From: Acinetobacter sp. Ver3
GTDB taxonomy: Bacteria; Pseudomonadota; Gammaproteobacteria; Pseudomonadales; Moraxellaceae
Assembly: GCF_000632455.1 (NCBI RefSeq)
Contig: NZ_JFYL01000028.1
Span: forward strand, 1-36,533
DNA: 36,533 bases
Reading direction: 5' to 3'
The notes below the pieces were generated by a model that made no database searches, was not told the origin of the DNA, and was given only the letters and a program-made list of their open reading frames with translations. Both the position numbers and the translations under genes were made by a program. Below, piece after piece: positions 25,973 to 34,830 of the stretch; positions within the stretch are counted from its first letter, which is position 1, and the number at the start of each line of letters is the position of its first letter.

Positions 25973-26638
25973 TTAAGTCTGATCTAGATTCATTCGATAA
26001 CCTAATCCACGAATCGTTTTAATCATGGTTGAGCCTATTTTTTTCCGAATCTGATAAATAAAAACTTCAACTGCATTACTTTCGATTTCATCACCCCAAG
26101 CATATAAGGACTCTTCTAGTTGTTCACGTGTCACAACACGTTCAGGATGTTGCATTAACTTATATAAAATTTGGTACTCTTTCGCTGTGAGATTGACAAT
26201 TTCTGAATTCAATTTAACAACTTTGGTTTGGGGGTCCAAACTCACGGATCCATACATTAGGATTTGAGACGTGCCTTTGTGCTGAGTACGTAATTGTGCT
26301 CTCACTCTCGCTGAGAGCTCATCTAAACTGAATGGTTTAACTAGATAATCATTAGCCCCCAAATCAAGTCCTCCAACACGATCTTGGATACTGTCTTGGG
26401 CTGTAATAAAAATAACTGGTGTATTGTGTTGGTGTTTTCTTAAATGTGTCAGAATGTCATCACCAGTTGCTTTCGGTAATCCACGATCAAGTAATAAACA
26501 ATCATATTGATGCTGCTCAATTGCTAATATCGCATGATCTCCACGCTCGACCCAATCAACACTATATCCATCCATTTCTAACCAAGCTTTGATACTTTCA
26601 GCTTGTGACACATCATCTTCTGCTAATAATATACGCAT
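25973..26638 (-). CDS. OmpR-family response regulator, QseB-like
   Basis: Partner of the kinase at 24629. The 221-residue protein has a receiver domain (acidic pocket AEDD near 6-9, phosphoryl Asp in CLLLDRGLP near 51, Lys in YLVKPFS near 101) and a winged-helix DNA-binding domain (LTAKEYQILYKLMQHPERVV, SNAVEVFIYQIRKKIG, TIRGLGYRM). The start at 26638 (MRILLAEDD) is the family start. A frame extended to 26665 is unlikely. Both domains are complete. It lies just downstream of the BOF gene, separated by a terminator-like hairpin. Confidence 0.92.
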   Translation of the reverse strand: MRILLAEDDVSQAESIKAWLEMDGYSVDWVERGDHAILAIEQHQYDCLLLDRGLPKATGDDILTHLRKHQHNTPVIFITAQDSIQDRVGGLDLGANDYLVKPFSLDELSARVRAQLRTQHKGTSQILMYGSVSLDPQTKVVKLNSEIVNLTAKEYQILYKLMQHPERVVTREQLEESLYAWGDEIESNAVEVFIYQIRKKIGSTMIKTIRGLGYRMNLDQT

Positions 26639-26696
26639 GTCTCTCTTCACTAAGTCACAATTCATTCACTATAAAGTTTTTCAAAAAAAGATGCAT

Positions 26697-26730
26697 AAAA
26701 AAACCACATTTCTGGAGAATGTGTTTTTTT
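26697..26730. terminator. Hairpin between the BOF gene and the two-component operon
   Basis: Stem AAAAAACCACATT / AATGTGTTTTTTT with a short loop (TCTGGAG) and A or T runs on both sides. It stands 54 bases downstream of the BOF gene stop in its reading direction, so it should separate, at least partly, that gene from the regulator. Confidence 0.7.
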
Positions 26731-26783
26731 GGTTTGAGTACTTGAAAGCCATAAATCAAATACTCAATTTAGTAGATAGCTCA

Positions 26784-27161
26784 TTAAAATTGAACTTGAT
26801 CTACATCAATTTCTACACGCTTAGCAGGCTTATAATCAATATCCACTTCACCAATTAATACCACAGGTGTTTTTGCAGAGATTGGTTTACCTTGCCAAAG
26901 TTCATCATCAATATCCACAGTGATCACACCCGTGCTATCGCGGAATTGATATTTTTCATCACCAGTTGCCTTAACAATATAGCCTTTTAATTTCACTGGC
27001 GTATCATCTTTGGCAGTTAAAGCACTTTTAACAGTCGTAATTGCTTGCGGTGCAATTGCTGCATGATTAACAGCACTTTGGTTCACTGCCGTATTAGCCA
27101 TTGCAAATGTAGTTGCACCGACTAAAGCTGTCGCGATTAAAGCTTGATTTAACACTTTCAT
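26784..27161 (-). CDS. Periplasmic BOF (YgiW/YdeI-like) stress protein
   Basis: Secreted OB-fold protein of 125 residues. A signal peptide (MKVLNQALIATALVGATTFAMA, cut likely after the last AMA) is followed by a short linker and a BOF domain (VKLKGYIVKATGDEKYQFRD, GVITVDIDDELWQGKPI, PVVLIGEVDIDY). Family members bind small ligands in the periplasm and respond to stress. In E. coli ygiW lies just upstream of qseBC, as here. The link to the two-component system is by synteny. Confidence 0.88.
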   Translation of the reverse strand: MKVLNQALIATALVGATTFAMANTAVNQSAVNHAAIAPQAITTVKSALTAKDDTPVKLKGYIVKATGDEKYQFRDSTGVITVDIDDELWQGKPISAKTPVVLIGEVDIDYKPAKRVEIDVDQVQF

Positions 27162-27263
27162 TTTCTATACCTTTTCAAGTGATGTTTGTTTCGATGAAGC
27201 TATTAAAACAAACAAAGCTGAAGCGAATCTTAAGAAATATGAATATTTATTAATCTTTGACAA

Positions 27264-29021
27264 TTAACTTAGTGGTACGACTCTTAGCACCTCTTCTAAC
27301 GTCGTTACCCCTTCAAGGACTTTTCGAGCACCAGCAATACGCAACGGTTCTACACCTTCTTTTTTTGCGTGAGCACGTAATTCATCTAAATTAAGATTAG
27401 CACTGATTTTTTGTTTTGTTTCTAGAGACACAGGCATAAATTCATATATACCCACCCGCCCCTTATACCCAGTGTGACGACAATGTTCACAACCTTTGGC
27501 ATGATAAACTTGAGCAGGCATCTTTACTAAATACCCATAGGTCAGATGCTCCCATTCTTGAGCATTAATTTCCCGTTTTTCTTTACAATGAGAACATAAT
27601 TTTCTGACTAGCCTTTGCGCCAATACCCCTAAGATTGTTGCCGCTGTTAAAAATGGCTGTACACCTAGATCATGTAAACGAGTCAAGCTTGAAGGTGCAT
27701 CGTTTGTATGAAGTGTTGAAAGTACGAGATGACCTGTTAACGCAGCTTGAATCGCCATATTCGCTGTATCTTGGTCTCGGATTTCCCCTACCATGATAAT
27801 GTCTGGATCTTGGCGCATGAGGGCACGTACACCATCGGCAAAATGAAGATCAATTGCAGGGTTTACCTGCATCTGATTAAAGCTCGGCTCTATCATCTCG
27901 ATAGGATCTTCAATCGTACAAACATTTAATTGCTCAGTCGCAAGTTGTTTCATTGATGAATATAGGGTTGTGGTTTTACCTGAACCAGTTGGACCTGTCA
28001 CTAAAATGATACCGTGACTATTTTTGGTAATGGCATTCCATTGTTCTAGCAGTTTTCCTTCAAAACCCAGTTGTTGGAAACTCCTCACTAATACTTCAGG
28101 ATCAAAAATTCGCATTACCATTTTTTCGCCTGCTGCAGTAGGCAGAGTTGATAAACGCAGTTCAGTTTCTTGACCCTTAGGTGTACGCGTTTTTAAACGC
28201 CCATCCTGAGGACGTCGTTTTTCTGCAACGTTCATACGCCCCAGAATTTTAATACGAGAAATTACTGCCGTGAGTGTATTGCTGGGCATGTTATAAATCG
28301 TATGCAGCACACCATCGATACGGAATCTAACACGTCCTTTCTCCGCACGAGGCTCAAGATGAATATCACTCGCCCCCTGTTCAAAGGCAAATTGAAGCAA
28401 CCAGTCGACTAATTTTACGATGTGCTGATCGTTGGCATCAGGATTTTGACTATCACCCAATTGTAAAAGGGATTCAACACCTCGACTCTGTCGGTCGTAA
28501 GCTCCTGAATATTGAGAAGAGTTTACTGCTCGACTCACTTGATAATATTCAATCAAGTAACGTTGTAACTGCTCTGGATTCAGTAAAACCTTAACAATTT
28601 TTTTAGGACTTAAGCTCTTTTCTAAATTCTTAACCCAATCATCCAAGAATGGTTGATCTGTACCAATTAGGATCTGATCAGGATGCACCTCCACCGCTAG
28701 AATTTTATTTTTGAATGCATATTCTTGTGACATGACCTGAGTCAGTGCTGCAACATCTGCTTTAAGCGGGTCGATCACATAATATTGGAGTTGTGTTTTT
28801 AATGCTAACCACTCACATAAGCGTTGCAATGTTAACTTATGTTGAGGTTGAACTTGATCTACCAATTCAAAATGTGCAATCCACTGCAATGGATGCCATT
28901 TAAATTGATCTTTTTGACGGTGTCGGGTTTGTATGAGCAACTTATCTCGCTCTAAAATACGACCATCTTTTAGTAGTTGTTCTAAACACCATGTTGTATC
29001 AATTTCAAAATTAAAATTCAT
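27264..29021 (-). CDS. GspE/PilB family secretion or pilus ATPase, orphan
   Basis: Hexameric traffic ATPase type of 585 residues. A divergent N-terminal region (1 to about 190) precedes the conserved core. The core has arginine-rich ASDIHLEPRAEKGRVRFRID, Walker A LVTGPTGSGKTTTL, Asp box CTIEDPIE, Walker B PDIIMVGEIRD and His box TGHLVLSTLHTND. A C4 zinc motif follows, CSHC about 40 residues before CEHC, then GYKGRVGIYEF. All catalytic motifs are intact. No pilC, pilD, gsp or pilus genes adjoin it, so its machine (type IV pilus, type II secretion or other) cannot be told. The N-terminal third is unlike typical PilB. Confidence 0.88.
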   Translation of the reverse strand: MNFNFEIDTTWCLEQLLKDGRILERDKLLIQTRHRQKDQFKWHPLQWIAHFELVDQVQPQHKLTLQRLCEWLALKTQLQYYVIDPLKADVAALTQVMSQEYAFKNKILAVEVHPDQILIGTDQPFLDDWVKNLEKSLSPKKIVKVLLNPEQLQRYLIEYYQVSRAVNSSQYSGAYDRQSRGVESLLQLGDSQNPDANDQHIVKLVDWLLQFAFEQGASDIHLEPRAEKGRVRFRIDGVLHTIYNMPSNTLTAVISRIKILGRMNVAEKRRPQDGRLKTRTPKGQETELRLSTLPTAAGEKMVMRIFDPEVLVRSFQQLGFEGKLLEQWNAITKNSHGIILVTGPTGSGKTTTLYSSMKQLATEQLNVCTIEDPIEMIEPSFNQMQVNPAIDLHFADGVRALMRQDPDIIMVGEIRDQDTANMAIQAALTGHLVLSTLHTNDAPSSLTRLHDLGVQPFLTAATILGVLAQRLVRKLCSHCKEKREINAQEWEHLTYGYLVKMPAQVYHAKGCEHCRHTGYKGRVGIYEFMPVSLETKQKISANLNLDELRAHAKKEGVEPLRIAGARKVLEGVTTLEEVLRVVPLS

Positions 29022-29149
29022 TCAAATTGCCCCATTCCTTGAGCCCAACTATAGCAAATTCTTTATTCAACATTAGCCTTTAGCCTATTCAGAATTTACA
29101 ATTAAATTCATTAGATCAAATTCAGATTTAAATACATCAGTCCAACAAT

Positions 29150-29869
29150 TTATTCGTTTGCACAAAGTTCCAGTGCAACGATCTCAACCTCAGTATCCAC
29201 TTTAAATTTGACATTTAAGGGGCCGAAACTTAGCCCATAAATTCGCTCAGGATCATTTTGATAAGATGGTCTTGGATCAAATGACAAAACTTGTTCCAAT
29301 TCCTTGATTAAACTTTCAGCGACACATTGTTGATCCAACAGTTGATTTCGCTGAATTTCAGCAGTTTTTGACCAAACAACTTTTTTTTGAATTGGCTTAT
29401 CCTGTGCATAACCGCTCGTCGCCTCAACCACGGCATCAGAATATTGAATATATGGTTTGATATCGATAACGGGTGTTCCATCTAGTAAATCACTGCCAGA
29501 CACATACAATCTCAAAGAATCACCTTCTTTAAAAAGTTTTTTGAATTGTACGACTGACATACCGATAGGTGCTGGACGGTACATGCTTCTTGTCGCAAAG
29601 ACTCCCACTTTTTTATTTCCACCTAAACGTGGTGGTCTGACTTGAGGTTTAAATTTTTGATTATCTTGATTTTTATTATCGTGAAACTGCCAAATCAGCC
29701 ATAAGTGACTGAAATCTTGTATACCTTCAAAAGCCAATTCATCATTATATGGCGCCAATAGTTCAATATAACTTTCAATATTTACTAAATTTGGCTGACG
29801 TGGAATACCAAACTTTTCTTTGTAGGGAGATCTCATTATACCAATCACAGGTAAAGTCAGCTCATTCAT
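29150..29869 (-). CDS. trmO: tRNA (N6-threonylcarbamoyladenosine-37) N6-methyltransferase TrmO
   Basis: S-adenosylmethionine-dependent methyltransferase that modifies t6A37 to m6t6A37 in threonine tRNA. It belongs to the YaeB/UPF0066 beta-barrel family. Signatures are IGIMRSPYKEKFGIPRQPNL at the N terminus, FEGIQDFSHLWLIWQFH, RPPRLGGNKKVGVFATRSMY ahead of RPAPIGMS, and DLLDGTPVIDIKPYIQYSDA. A C-terminal domain ends the protein with DPRPSYQ and a FGPLNVKFKV strand. The ATG at 29869 is the likely start. A TTG at 29893 would add eight residues with no better ribosome site. Confidence 0.9.
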   Translation of the reverse strand: MNELTLPVIGIMRSPYKEKFGIPRQPNLVNIESYIELLAPYNDELAFEGIQDFSHLWLIWQFHDNKNQDNQKFKPQVRPPRLGGNKKVGVFATRSMYRPAPIGMSVVQFKKLFKEGDSLRLYVSGSDLLDGTPVIDIKPYIQYSDAVVEATSGYAQDKPIQKKVVWSKTAEIQRNQLLDQQCVAESLIKELEQVLSFDPRPSYQNDPERIYGLSFGPLNVKFKVDTEVEIVALELCANE

Positions 29870-29974
29870 AATCACTTTTTTTGATATGCTCAATTAAATA
29901 TATTCAGTTTATCGAGAATGGTTTTAGTTTAGAATAGCAAGCTGTTCTAATTTGATAATTTATTGAGACCTTTA

Positions 29975-30754
29975 ATGGCTGCTTTTAACGTCGAAAAGAT
30001 TACTCACGTACACCACTGGAATGACACATTATTCAGTTTTAAAACGACTCGCGATACAGCATTGCGTTTTAAAAATGGTCAATTTGTGATGATTGGTTTA
30101 GAAGTCAATGGCAAGCCTTTAATGCGTGCATATTCGATTGCTAGCGCGAACTATGAAGAAGAACTTGAGTTTTTCTCTATTAAAGTTCCAGATGGTCCTT
30201 TGACATCAATCCTACAAAAAGTAAAAGTTGGTGATGAAATTTTAGTTTCTAAAAAACCGACTGGTACACTTGTTCTTGATGATTTAAATCCTGGTAAAAA
30301 CTTGTATCTTTTATCATCAGGTACTGGTTTAGCTCCTTTCCTTTCGACTATCCGTGATCCAGAAACTTATGAGCGTTTCGAGAAAATCATCGTTGTACAC
30401 GGTACACGTTATATCTCAGAGTTGGCGTATCAAGACCTTATTCAAAATGAAATTCCAAACCATGAGTTCTTTGGGGAACTTGGTGCGAAAGAAAAGTTAA
30501 TTTATTACCCAACAGTTACACGTGAAGACTTCCATACTCAAGGTCGTGTTACAACTGCGATTGAAACTGGTGCTCTTTTCGAGAAAATCGGCTTACCTCG
30601 TTTTAATCCTGAAACTGACCGTGCAATGTTATGTGGTTCTCCTGCATTCCTCGACGATGTAGCTGCACTTCTTGATCAACATGGCCTAAAAGAATCTCCA
30701 CGAATGGGTGTTCTTGGTGATTATGTGATTGAACGTGCTTTTGTTGAAAAATAA
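29975..30754 (+). CDS. fpr: Ferredoxin-NADP reductase
   Basis: Flavoenzyme moving electrons between NADPH and ferredoxin or flavodoxin, with a role in oxidative stress and Fe-S supply. The 259-residue protein has FAD motif RAYSIASANYEEELEFF, NADPH-binding SSGTGLAPFLSTIRD, HGTRYISELAY, MLCGSPAFLDDV and C-terminal GDYVIERAFVEK, typical of the bacterial subclass I FPR with a terminal aromatic residue region. The ATG at 29975 is preferred. The TTG at 29963 is part of a TTGAGA that serves as ribosome site. It diverges from trmO and is followed by a strong terminator. Confidence 0.93.
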   Translation: MAAFNVEKITHVHHWNDTLFSFKTTRDTALRFKNGQFVMIGLEVNGKPLMRAYSIASANYEEELEFFSIKVPDGPLTSILQKVKVGDEILVSKKPTGTLVLDDLNPGKNLYLLSSGTGLAPFLSTIRDPETYERFEKIIVVHGTRYISELAYQDLIQNEIPNHEFFGELGAKEKLIYYPTVTREDFHTQGRVTTAIETGALFEKIGLPRFNPETDRAMLCGSPAFLDDVAALLDQHGLKESPRMGVLGDYVIERAFVEK

Positions 30755-30767
30755 AAACTTGTACATT

Positions 30768-30796
30768 AAAAACCGAGCTTTTTTGCTCGGTTTTTT
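30768..30796 (+). terminator. Terminator after fpr
   Basis: Stem AAAAACCGAGC / GCTCGGTTTTT with a T6 loop and a T run. No gene is seen in the remaining 30797-31008, which is AT-rich. Confidence 0.93.
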
Positions 30797-31008
30797 GTCT
30801 CAGTGTTCAATTAATCCTTTTAAATAACTTATTGAGTCTTTGTTTAAAACTTTAGTAGTTTTTATTAATTAATGAATTTCTCTATGAATTAATCTACCAT
30901 TAATTTATGGTTCATTTAATCTAAAACTAATCAGGATTGAATGAAGATAATAATAGCTTAACAATTATTATTTTTTAATCATATATCCATACCAACATGA
31001 AATTTGAA

Positions 31009-32715
31009 TTACTCCGATGATTGTTTTACTTCATGCTCAGCATTTTCGAGTGCAATTTGTTCATGAACTGGTCCTAATTTTTTATCCACTCTTTTACCCT
31101 TCCAACTCCGTTTAGATTCATAAACAGTTCTTTGTCTAAAGTAACTAAATGGTTCAATATTTGCCACAAATCCGACTTTGGAATCATGCACATAATTGGA
31201 GTAAAAATCCACGACATCTTGATCAACTGTTGTTTCCCAACTTTTTAATTCCCAATCATCTAAATCGATTAAAAATTCATATGCTTTTGCTAAAGGGTAA
31301 ATAATTCTAAATATTTGTTTTATACCTTTTAAATTTGATTGATCAAATGTGGTGAAGTTTCTAGCTTTTTTTACTCTTTCGACTTCAGTTGCCATATCTA
31401 CAGGGCCTGTTGGTGAAGCGAAGTTCTCTCTTCTGGCGATTTGGCTCACTGAAAGATAGGCTGGATCTTCTTTAGAATTACCCTGTGCTAAATATTGTTG
31501 TCTTTGACGATGTAAAGTTCCATAAGCACCATAATGTAGCTTCATATAGTTTTTGATATCTTCCTTTACATCACCTGTGGAAGCTCCAGTAAATTTTTGC
31601 ACTGATTCAAAAAGTTGTTGTGTTTTTTCTTCTATTTTAAATTCATCCTCGAATAAAATTGGATCTTCTTCCTTGAGCTTCTCATAAGTAAAAACTTTTA
31701 CACCAGCCGTTTCAGCCCTTTCAAGCATATGTTTCAATGGTATTCGAGCAAAATTATTACTAATTGTTTGCGAGTTTGGCTCATACCCTCCTCCAACATC
31801 GGAGTGCATACCAGGATATACAATTTCCTTCCATGCTCTTGGGTTAGCAAATTTTCCATCTATGCGAATTGAATCTACTGGAAAAGCAAAACGCAATTCA
31901 TTTCCTGCGACTTGATGCACACAATTTTTTACTCTAGGATCAACGACCATATCGCGACCTTTAAAACTAAGTTTATTTGGCATGTTAGTCGCAGGTAAGC
32001 CAAACGAAGCAACCGTGTCAAATATACCTAAAAATTGAATTTCCATTGGGGCAGGCTCAGCTTGACCTGTCACTGAATACTTTAGGCTCAAGTCTTCTAT
32101 TTCAGTTTTCCAAATCATTTCGTTAGAAAATACACGTGCTAATGCTGCACCACGCGAAAAACCAAAAATAGATAAATTAATTTTTTTAATTAGTCGATGC
32201 TCATTTAAATTCGACTCGATTTTTAATAAAGCTTCGTTTTTACGTGCTTCTACTTGAGGCTTTAAAGTAGCTTCGACTTGTTCTATTTTTTGTTTTAAAG
32301 TGTTTTCAAGGCTAATCCCAATTTGAGATTCACCATATTTCAACCTTCTTATCCCTCCCCAACCTGTTGCCCCACCAGTTGGAAAAGTATCCTGTGCTGA
32401 GGCAATTTGACCATCAAGCCAATTACGTGTATCTCCGTTAAATGGCGTACCAACCCCAGATATATATATTGGATGATTGAGTTTTACAGGTGATTTTGTA
32501 CGCTCTATTTCGTATAAGCTATATGATTGTGCATTACGCCATAACTTTGCTGGATTGGCTAGTTTTCCTTTATCCTGATCCTTCTCTAAGTTATTACCTG
32601 TACCATCAAAAAATACTGAAATATGCACAACATCCTTACAGTCCTGTTTTGATTGCGGAGGATGATTATCGACATCTTGATTACTATTTTTTATTTTTTG
32701 TAACTCAGAAACCAT
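31009..32715 (-). CDS. tle1: Type VI secretion phospholipase effector, DUF2235 (Tle1-like)
   Basis: Predicted antibacterial lipase delivered by the T6SS. The 568 residues carry the DUF2235 alpha/beta hydrolase domain with FFDGTGNN (35-42), the nucleophile elbow FGFSRGAA (184-191, Ser 187), GIFDTVASFG (230-239, likely Asp 233) and PGMHSDVGGGYEP (301-313, likely His 304). That is the Tle1 family arrangement. The substrates of this family are membrane phospholipids, but the chain and head group used here are not known. A coiled, charged insertion (about 140-175) precedes the elbow. The ATG at 32715 follows AAGG at seven bases and lies 12 bases after the lipoprotein gene. Its position as last gene of a vgrG-adaptor-immunity cluster supports the role. 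Confidence 0.88.
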   Translation of the reverse strand: MVSELQKIKNSNQDVDNHPPQSKQDCKDVVHISVFFDGTGNNLEKDQDKGKLANPAKLWRNAQSYSLYEIERTKSPVKLNHPIYISGVGTPFNGDTRNWLDGQIASAQDTFPTGGATGWGGIRRLKYGESQIGISLENTLKQKIEQVEATLKPQVEARKNEALLKIESNLNEHRLIKKINLSIFGFSRGAALARVFSNEMIWKTEIEDLSLKYSVTGQAEPAPMEIQFLGIFDTVASFGLPATNMPNKLSFKGRDMVVDPRVKNCVHQVAGNELRFAFPVDSIRIDGKFANPRAWKEIVYPGMHSDVGGGYEPNSQTISNNFARIPLKHMLERAETAGVKVFTYEKLKEEDPILFEDEFKIEEKTQQLFESVQKFTGASTGDVKEDIKNYMKLHYGAYGTLHRQRQQYLAQGNSKEDPAYLSVSQIARRENFASPTGPVDMATEVERVKKARNFTTFDQSNLKGIKQIFRIIYPLAKAYEFLIDLDDWELKSWETTVDQDVVDFYSNYVHDSKVGFVANIEPFSYFRQRTVYESKRSWKGKRVDKKLGPVHEQIALENAEHEVKQSSE

Positions 32716-32727
32716 AAATTTACCTTT

Positions 32728-33174
32728 TTATTTTTTATCGTTCTCATTTAGTTCATCAATCAATTTAGATCTTATTTCTAACCCTTTTTTTGTCGCACTT
32801 GGCATATTTCTTCCCTCAGTCAATGTAATTTCTACTGTGTCATCAGGATAAAGGTGAACAGCCAAATAACTTTTTCCTTTTAAATCTTCTTTTGTCAAAT
32901 AAGGAATATTTTTTGCAACGTGTTGTTTACGAATATTGGTTTGTCCCCATGTGATATATTGAGGACCAGTGATCACAGCAGATCGCTTCGTAGCAGCGCC
33001 AAAACCACCACCGACCTCCTCTCCATTTAGTTTTACAATATAAGGTCTATAGCTCGGATCATATCCAAACGATGTTGTCGTCAGAACATATGTCTTGCTT
33101 GAGCCCACACTACAACCAACTAGTCCTAAAGACAAACTCACTGGTAGCATGAAAATTTTTTTTAGTATATTCAT
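32728..33174 (-). CDS. Lipoprotein, probable Tle1 immunity protein (copy A, intact)
   Basis: Small lipoprotein of 148 residues with signal peptide and lipobox LGLVGC (cysteine at 21). The mature part contains TYVLTTTSFGYDPSYRPYIV, KLNGEEVGGGFGAATKRSAV, QYITWGQTN and a conserved end with AVHLYPDDTVEITLTEGRNM. A periplasmic lipoprotein directly upstream of a T6SS phospholipase is the usual position of its immunity protein, and the overall pattern faintly resembles DUF3304 lipoproteins. The start at 33174 has a strong AGAGGTGA ribosome site. The frame is open to 33258 but that extension has no support. Confidence 0.8.
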   Translation of the reverse strand: MNILKKIFMLPVSLSLGLVGCSVGSSKTYVLTTTSFGYDPSYRPYIVKLNGEEVGGGFGAATKRSAVITGPQYITWGQTNIRKQHVAKNIPYLTKEDLKGKSYLAVHLYPDDTVEITLTEGRNMPSATKKGLEIRSKLIDELNENDKK

Positions 33175-33249
33175 TGACTCACCTCTATATGTTTTACAAA
33201 TCTGATAATTTAAGGAGTGATTTATTCCTCTATTATGCCGATTAATTTT

Positions 33250-33362
33250 AAACTCCATGAATAAATATAGAAATATTCACCACATTAATACAATTTCGTG
33301 TGATCGGGGGAGCATGATTATAGACATCGTGATTGTTATTTTTTCAGTTGCTAAGAGACTAT
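33250..33362 (-). pseudogene. Decayed 5' end of a second tle1 gene
   Basis: Non-coding today, but its sequence aligns with the first 38 codons or so of the intact tle1 gene. The best block, on the plus strand, is ATGATTATAGACATCGTGAT against ATGATTATCGACATCTTGAT. Further in, a GTGGTGAATATTTCTATATT stretch corresponds to the codons for VVHISVFF and reads VVNISIFIHG. The start codon is now ATA (33362-33360), codon 4 is TAG, and about five bases are missing. It begins exactly 12 bases after the stop of lipoprotein copy B, the same gap as in the intact pair. No database alignment was run. The match was read by eye. Confidence 0.75.
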
Positions 33363-33374
33363 AGCTTTAGCATA

Positions 33375-33798
33375 TTAATTTGTTTCGCTTTCATTTAATT
33401 CATCGATTAATTTAGACCATACGTCTAAGCCTCTTTTTGTCGCTCTCGGCATATTTCTTCCCTCAGTCAATGTAATTTCAACTGTATCATCAGGATAAAG
33501 ATGTACTGCCAAATAACTTTTACCTTTTAACTCATCAGCTGTTAATTGTGGAATATTAACTGCGACATGTTTTATAGGACTATTACCTTCACCCCACTTA
33601 ACATATTGTTGTCCTGTAATCACCGCAGATCGCTTTGTTGCAGCGCCAAAACCACCACCGACCTCCTCTCCATTTAACTTTACAATATGGTCTATAGCTT
33701 GGATCATATCCAAACGATGTTGTCGTCAGAACATATGTTTTACTTGAGCCCGCACTACAACCAACCACTCCCAGGGCCAAACTCACTAGTAAGATCAC
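33375..33798 (-). pseudogene. Lipoprotein, second immunity copy (B), frameshifted
   Basis: Paralogue of the lipoprotein at 32728-33174. From a GTG at 33798 it encodes the signal peptide and lipobox (VVGC), then SSKTYVLTTTSFGYDPSYRP like copy A. It then shifts frame because two bases found in copy A (the AA of ATAAGG on the plus strand) are missing near 33687-33690. The remainder in another frame matches copy A closely (KLNGEEVGGGFGAATKRSAV and a C-terminal end with DDTVEITLTEGRNMPRATKR). The start region is damaged too: the ATG at 33818 that aligns with copy A's start is followed at once by TAG, and one base is lost in the signal peptide. Not expected to make protein. Confidence 0.88.
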
Positions 33799-33914
33799 AT
33801 TTTTTTGAATATCTACATATCACTCCCTATAATTTCTGGGACCTCATTATTAAGATTTGTCATATCTGAAATAGTCGAATTAACTCATAATCATCCATTC
33901 AATAAAGGATTTAG

Positions 33915-34830
33915 TTAATCATTTCCATCAACTAGACTTTCCAAATCTTCCATTGCCTGATCCATAGTTATTTTCTTAGCCTTAACTTTTAGTAATAAAT
34001 GTTGAAGCAACTCATCATCAAATGAATTTTTGTAAATCAGCGTAAGGCAAATAAAATTTAAAATATCTCGTGTACCTTCTAAGTTGTATTCTCTAGCTGA
34101 TGAAATTTTTTCAACAACATATTGGTAGAGCGACCATTTATCAAAATCTTCTACCAGAAAAGGGTTATTTAAATTTAGGTAATAAATGAGGTGATCAGGA
34201 AAAGTGGCCTCCACCATCATTTCCTCTTGAATCACTGAAAATTTAAAAGGATTTTGCCAGTCAAAGATTCGAGCTAATTCTTCAGTATTTTTTCCTATAA
34301 TTTTGTGTAGGCTTTCTTTACGATCCCAATACCACCAACTATGGATCGGCTCTAATAATAACTTTTTTTTGCTGGTCTGAAAGAACTTGTTGCTTAACAT
34401 AAAGTGTCTCGTCTGTATCCTGTCCGACTAATGTTCCCAAAATTGCAGGATCCCAAAATGCTAAATACATTTCTAATCCACCTTCAAATTGAACATTTAA
34501 AAATTGTCTTAAATGCGAAAATAAATCTTCAAAATTTAACTTAGTTATAATCAATGTTAATTTAGGTGTTCCTACAATTTTTTTAGATATATAGTTCCAT
34601 GTGTCACTAGACCATGTATTAGATAGTCGGATCAAATGTGGAGATATTTCTTCAGCTTTATCCCCAGCAGCCTCAGTTAATAAATTTTTATAATTCAGCT
34701 GCCAATTTTTTTTTAGAAACCATTTATCTTGAGCAGCATCAGCTAGGGCATAAATATTATAAATTTGATCTTCTTGTATAGGAGAATTTTCAAATATAGT
34801 TAAAAGATCAGCGTTTAGTAAATTAGACAT
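33915..34830 (-). pseudogene. DUF4123 type VI adaptor, interrupted at a run of eight A
   Basis: A gene for a T6SS adaptor (DUF4123/Tap-like chaperone that loads an effector onto VgrG) of about 305 residues is split into two frames: 34339-34830, and 33915-34400 in another frame. The start at 34830 overlaps the vgrG stop (TAATG), so it is translationally coupled. The first piece reads to LVGQDTDETLYVKQQVLSDQ. In the A8 run at 34363-34370 (T8 on plus) one extra base shifts the frame. With A7 the protein continues as KKLLLEPIHSWWYWDRKESL. The WWYWDR block is typical of the DUF4123 core. Whether the break is real, programmed or a sequencing error cannot be settled here. Very AT-rich compared with vgrG. 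Confidence 0.85.

Noticed and set aside
30797..31008. Small gene or terminator downstream of tle1
   Set aside because: Only AT-rich sequence with short imperfect repeats such as AATAAT/ATTATT. No hairpin with a T run on the minus strand and no supported frame.
33175..33258. N-terminal extension of lipoprotein copy A
   Set aside because: It would bury the signal peptide and lipobox inside the protein, and the ATG at 33174 has a strong AGAGGTGA site. The extension overlaps the tle1 fossil.
33915..34830. Two separate genes downstream of vgrG
   Set aside because: Both pieces belong to one DUF4123 protein. They meet at the A8 run and join without loss when one A is removed.
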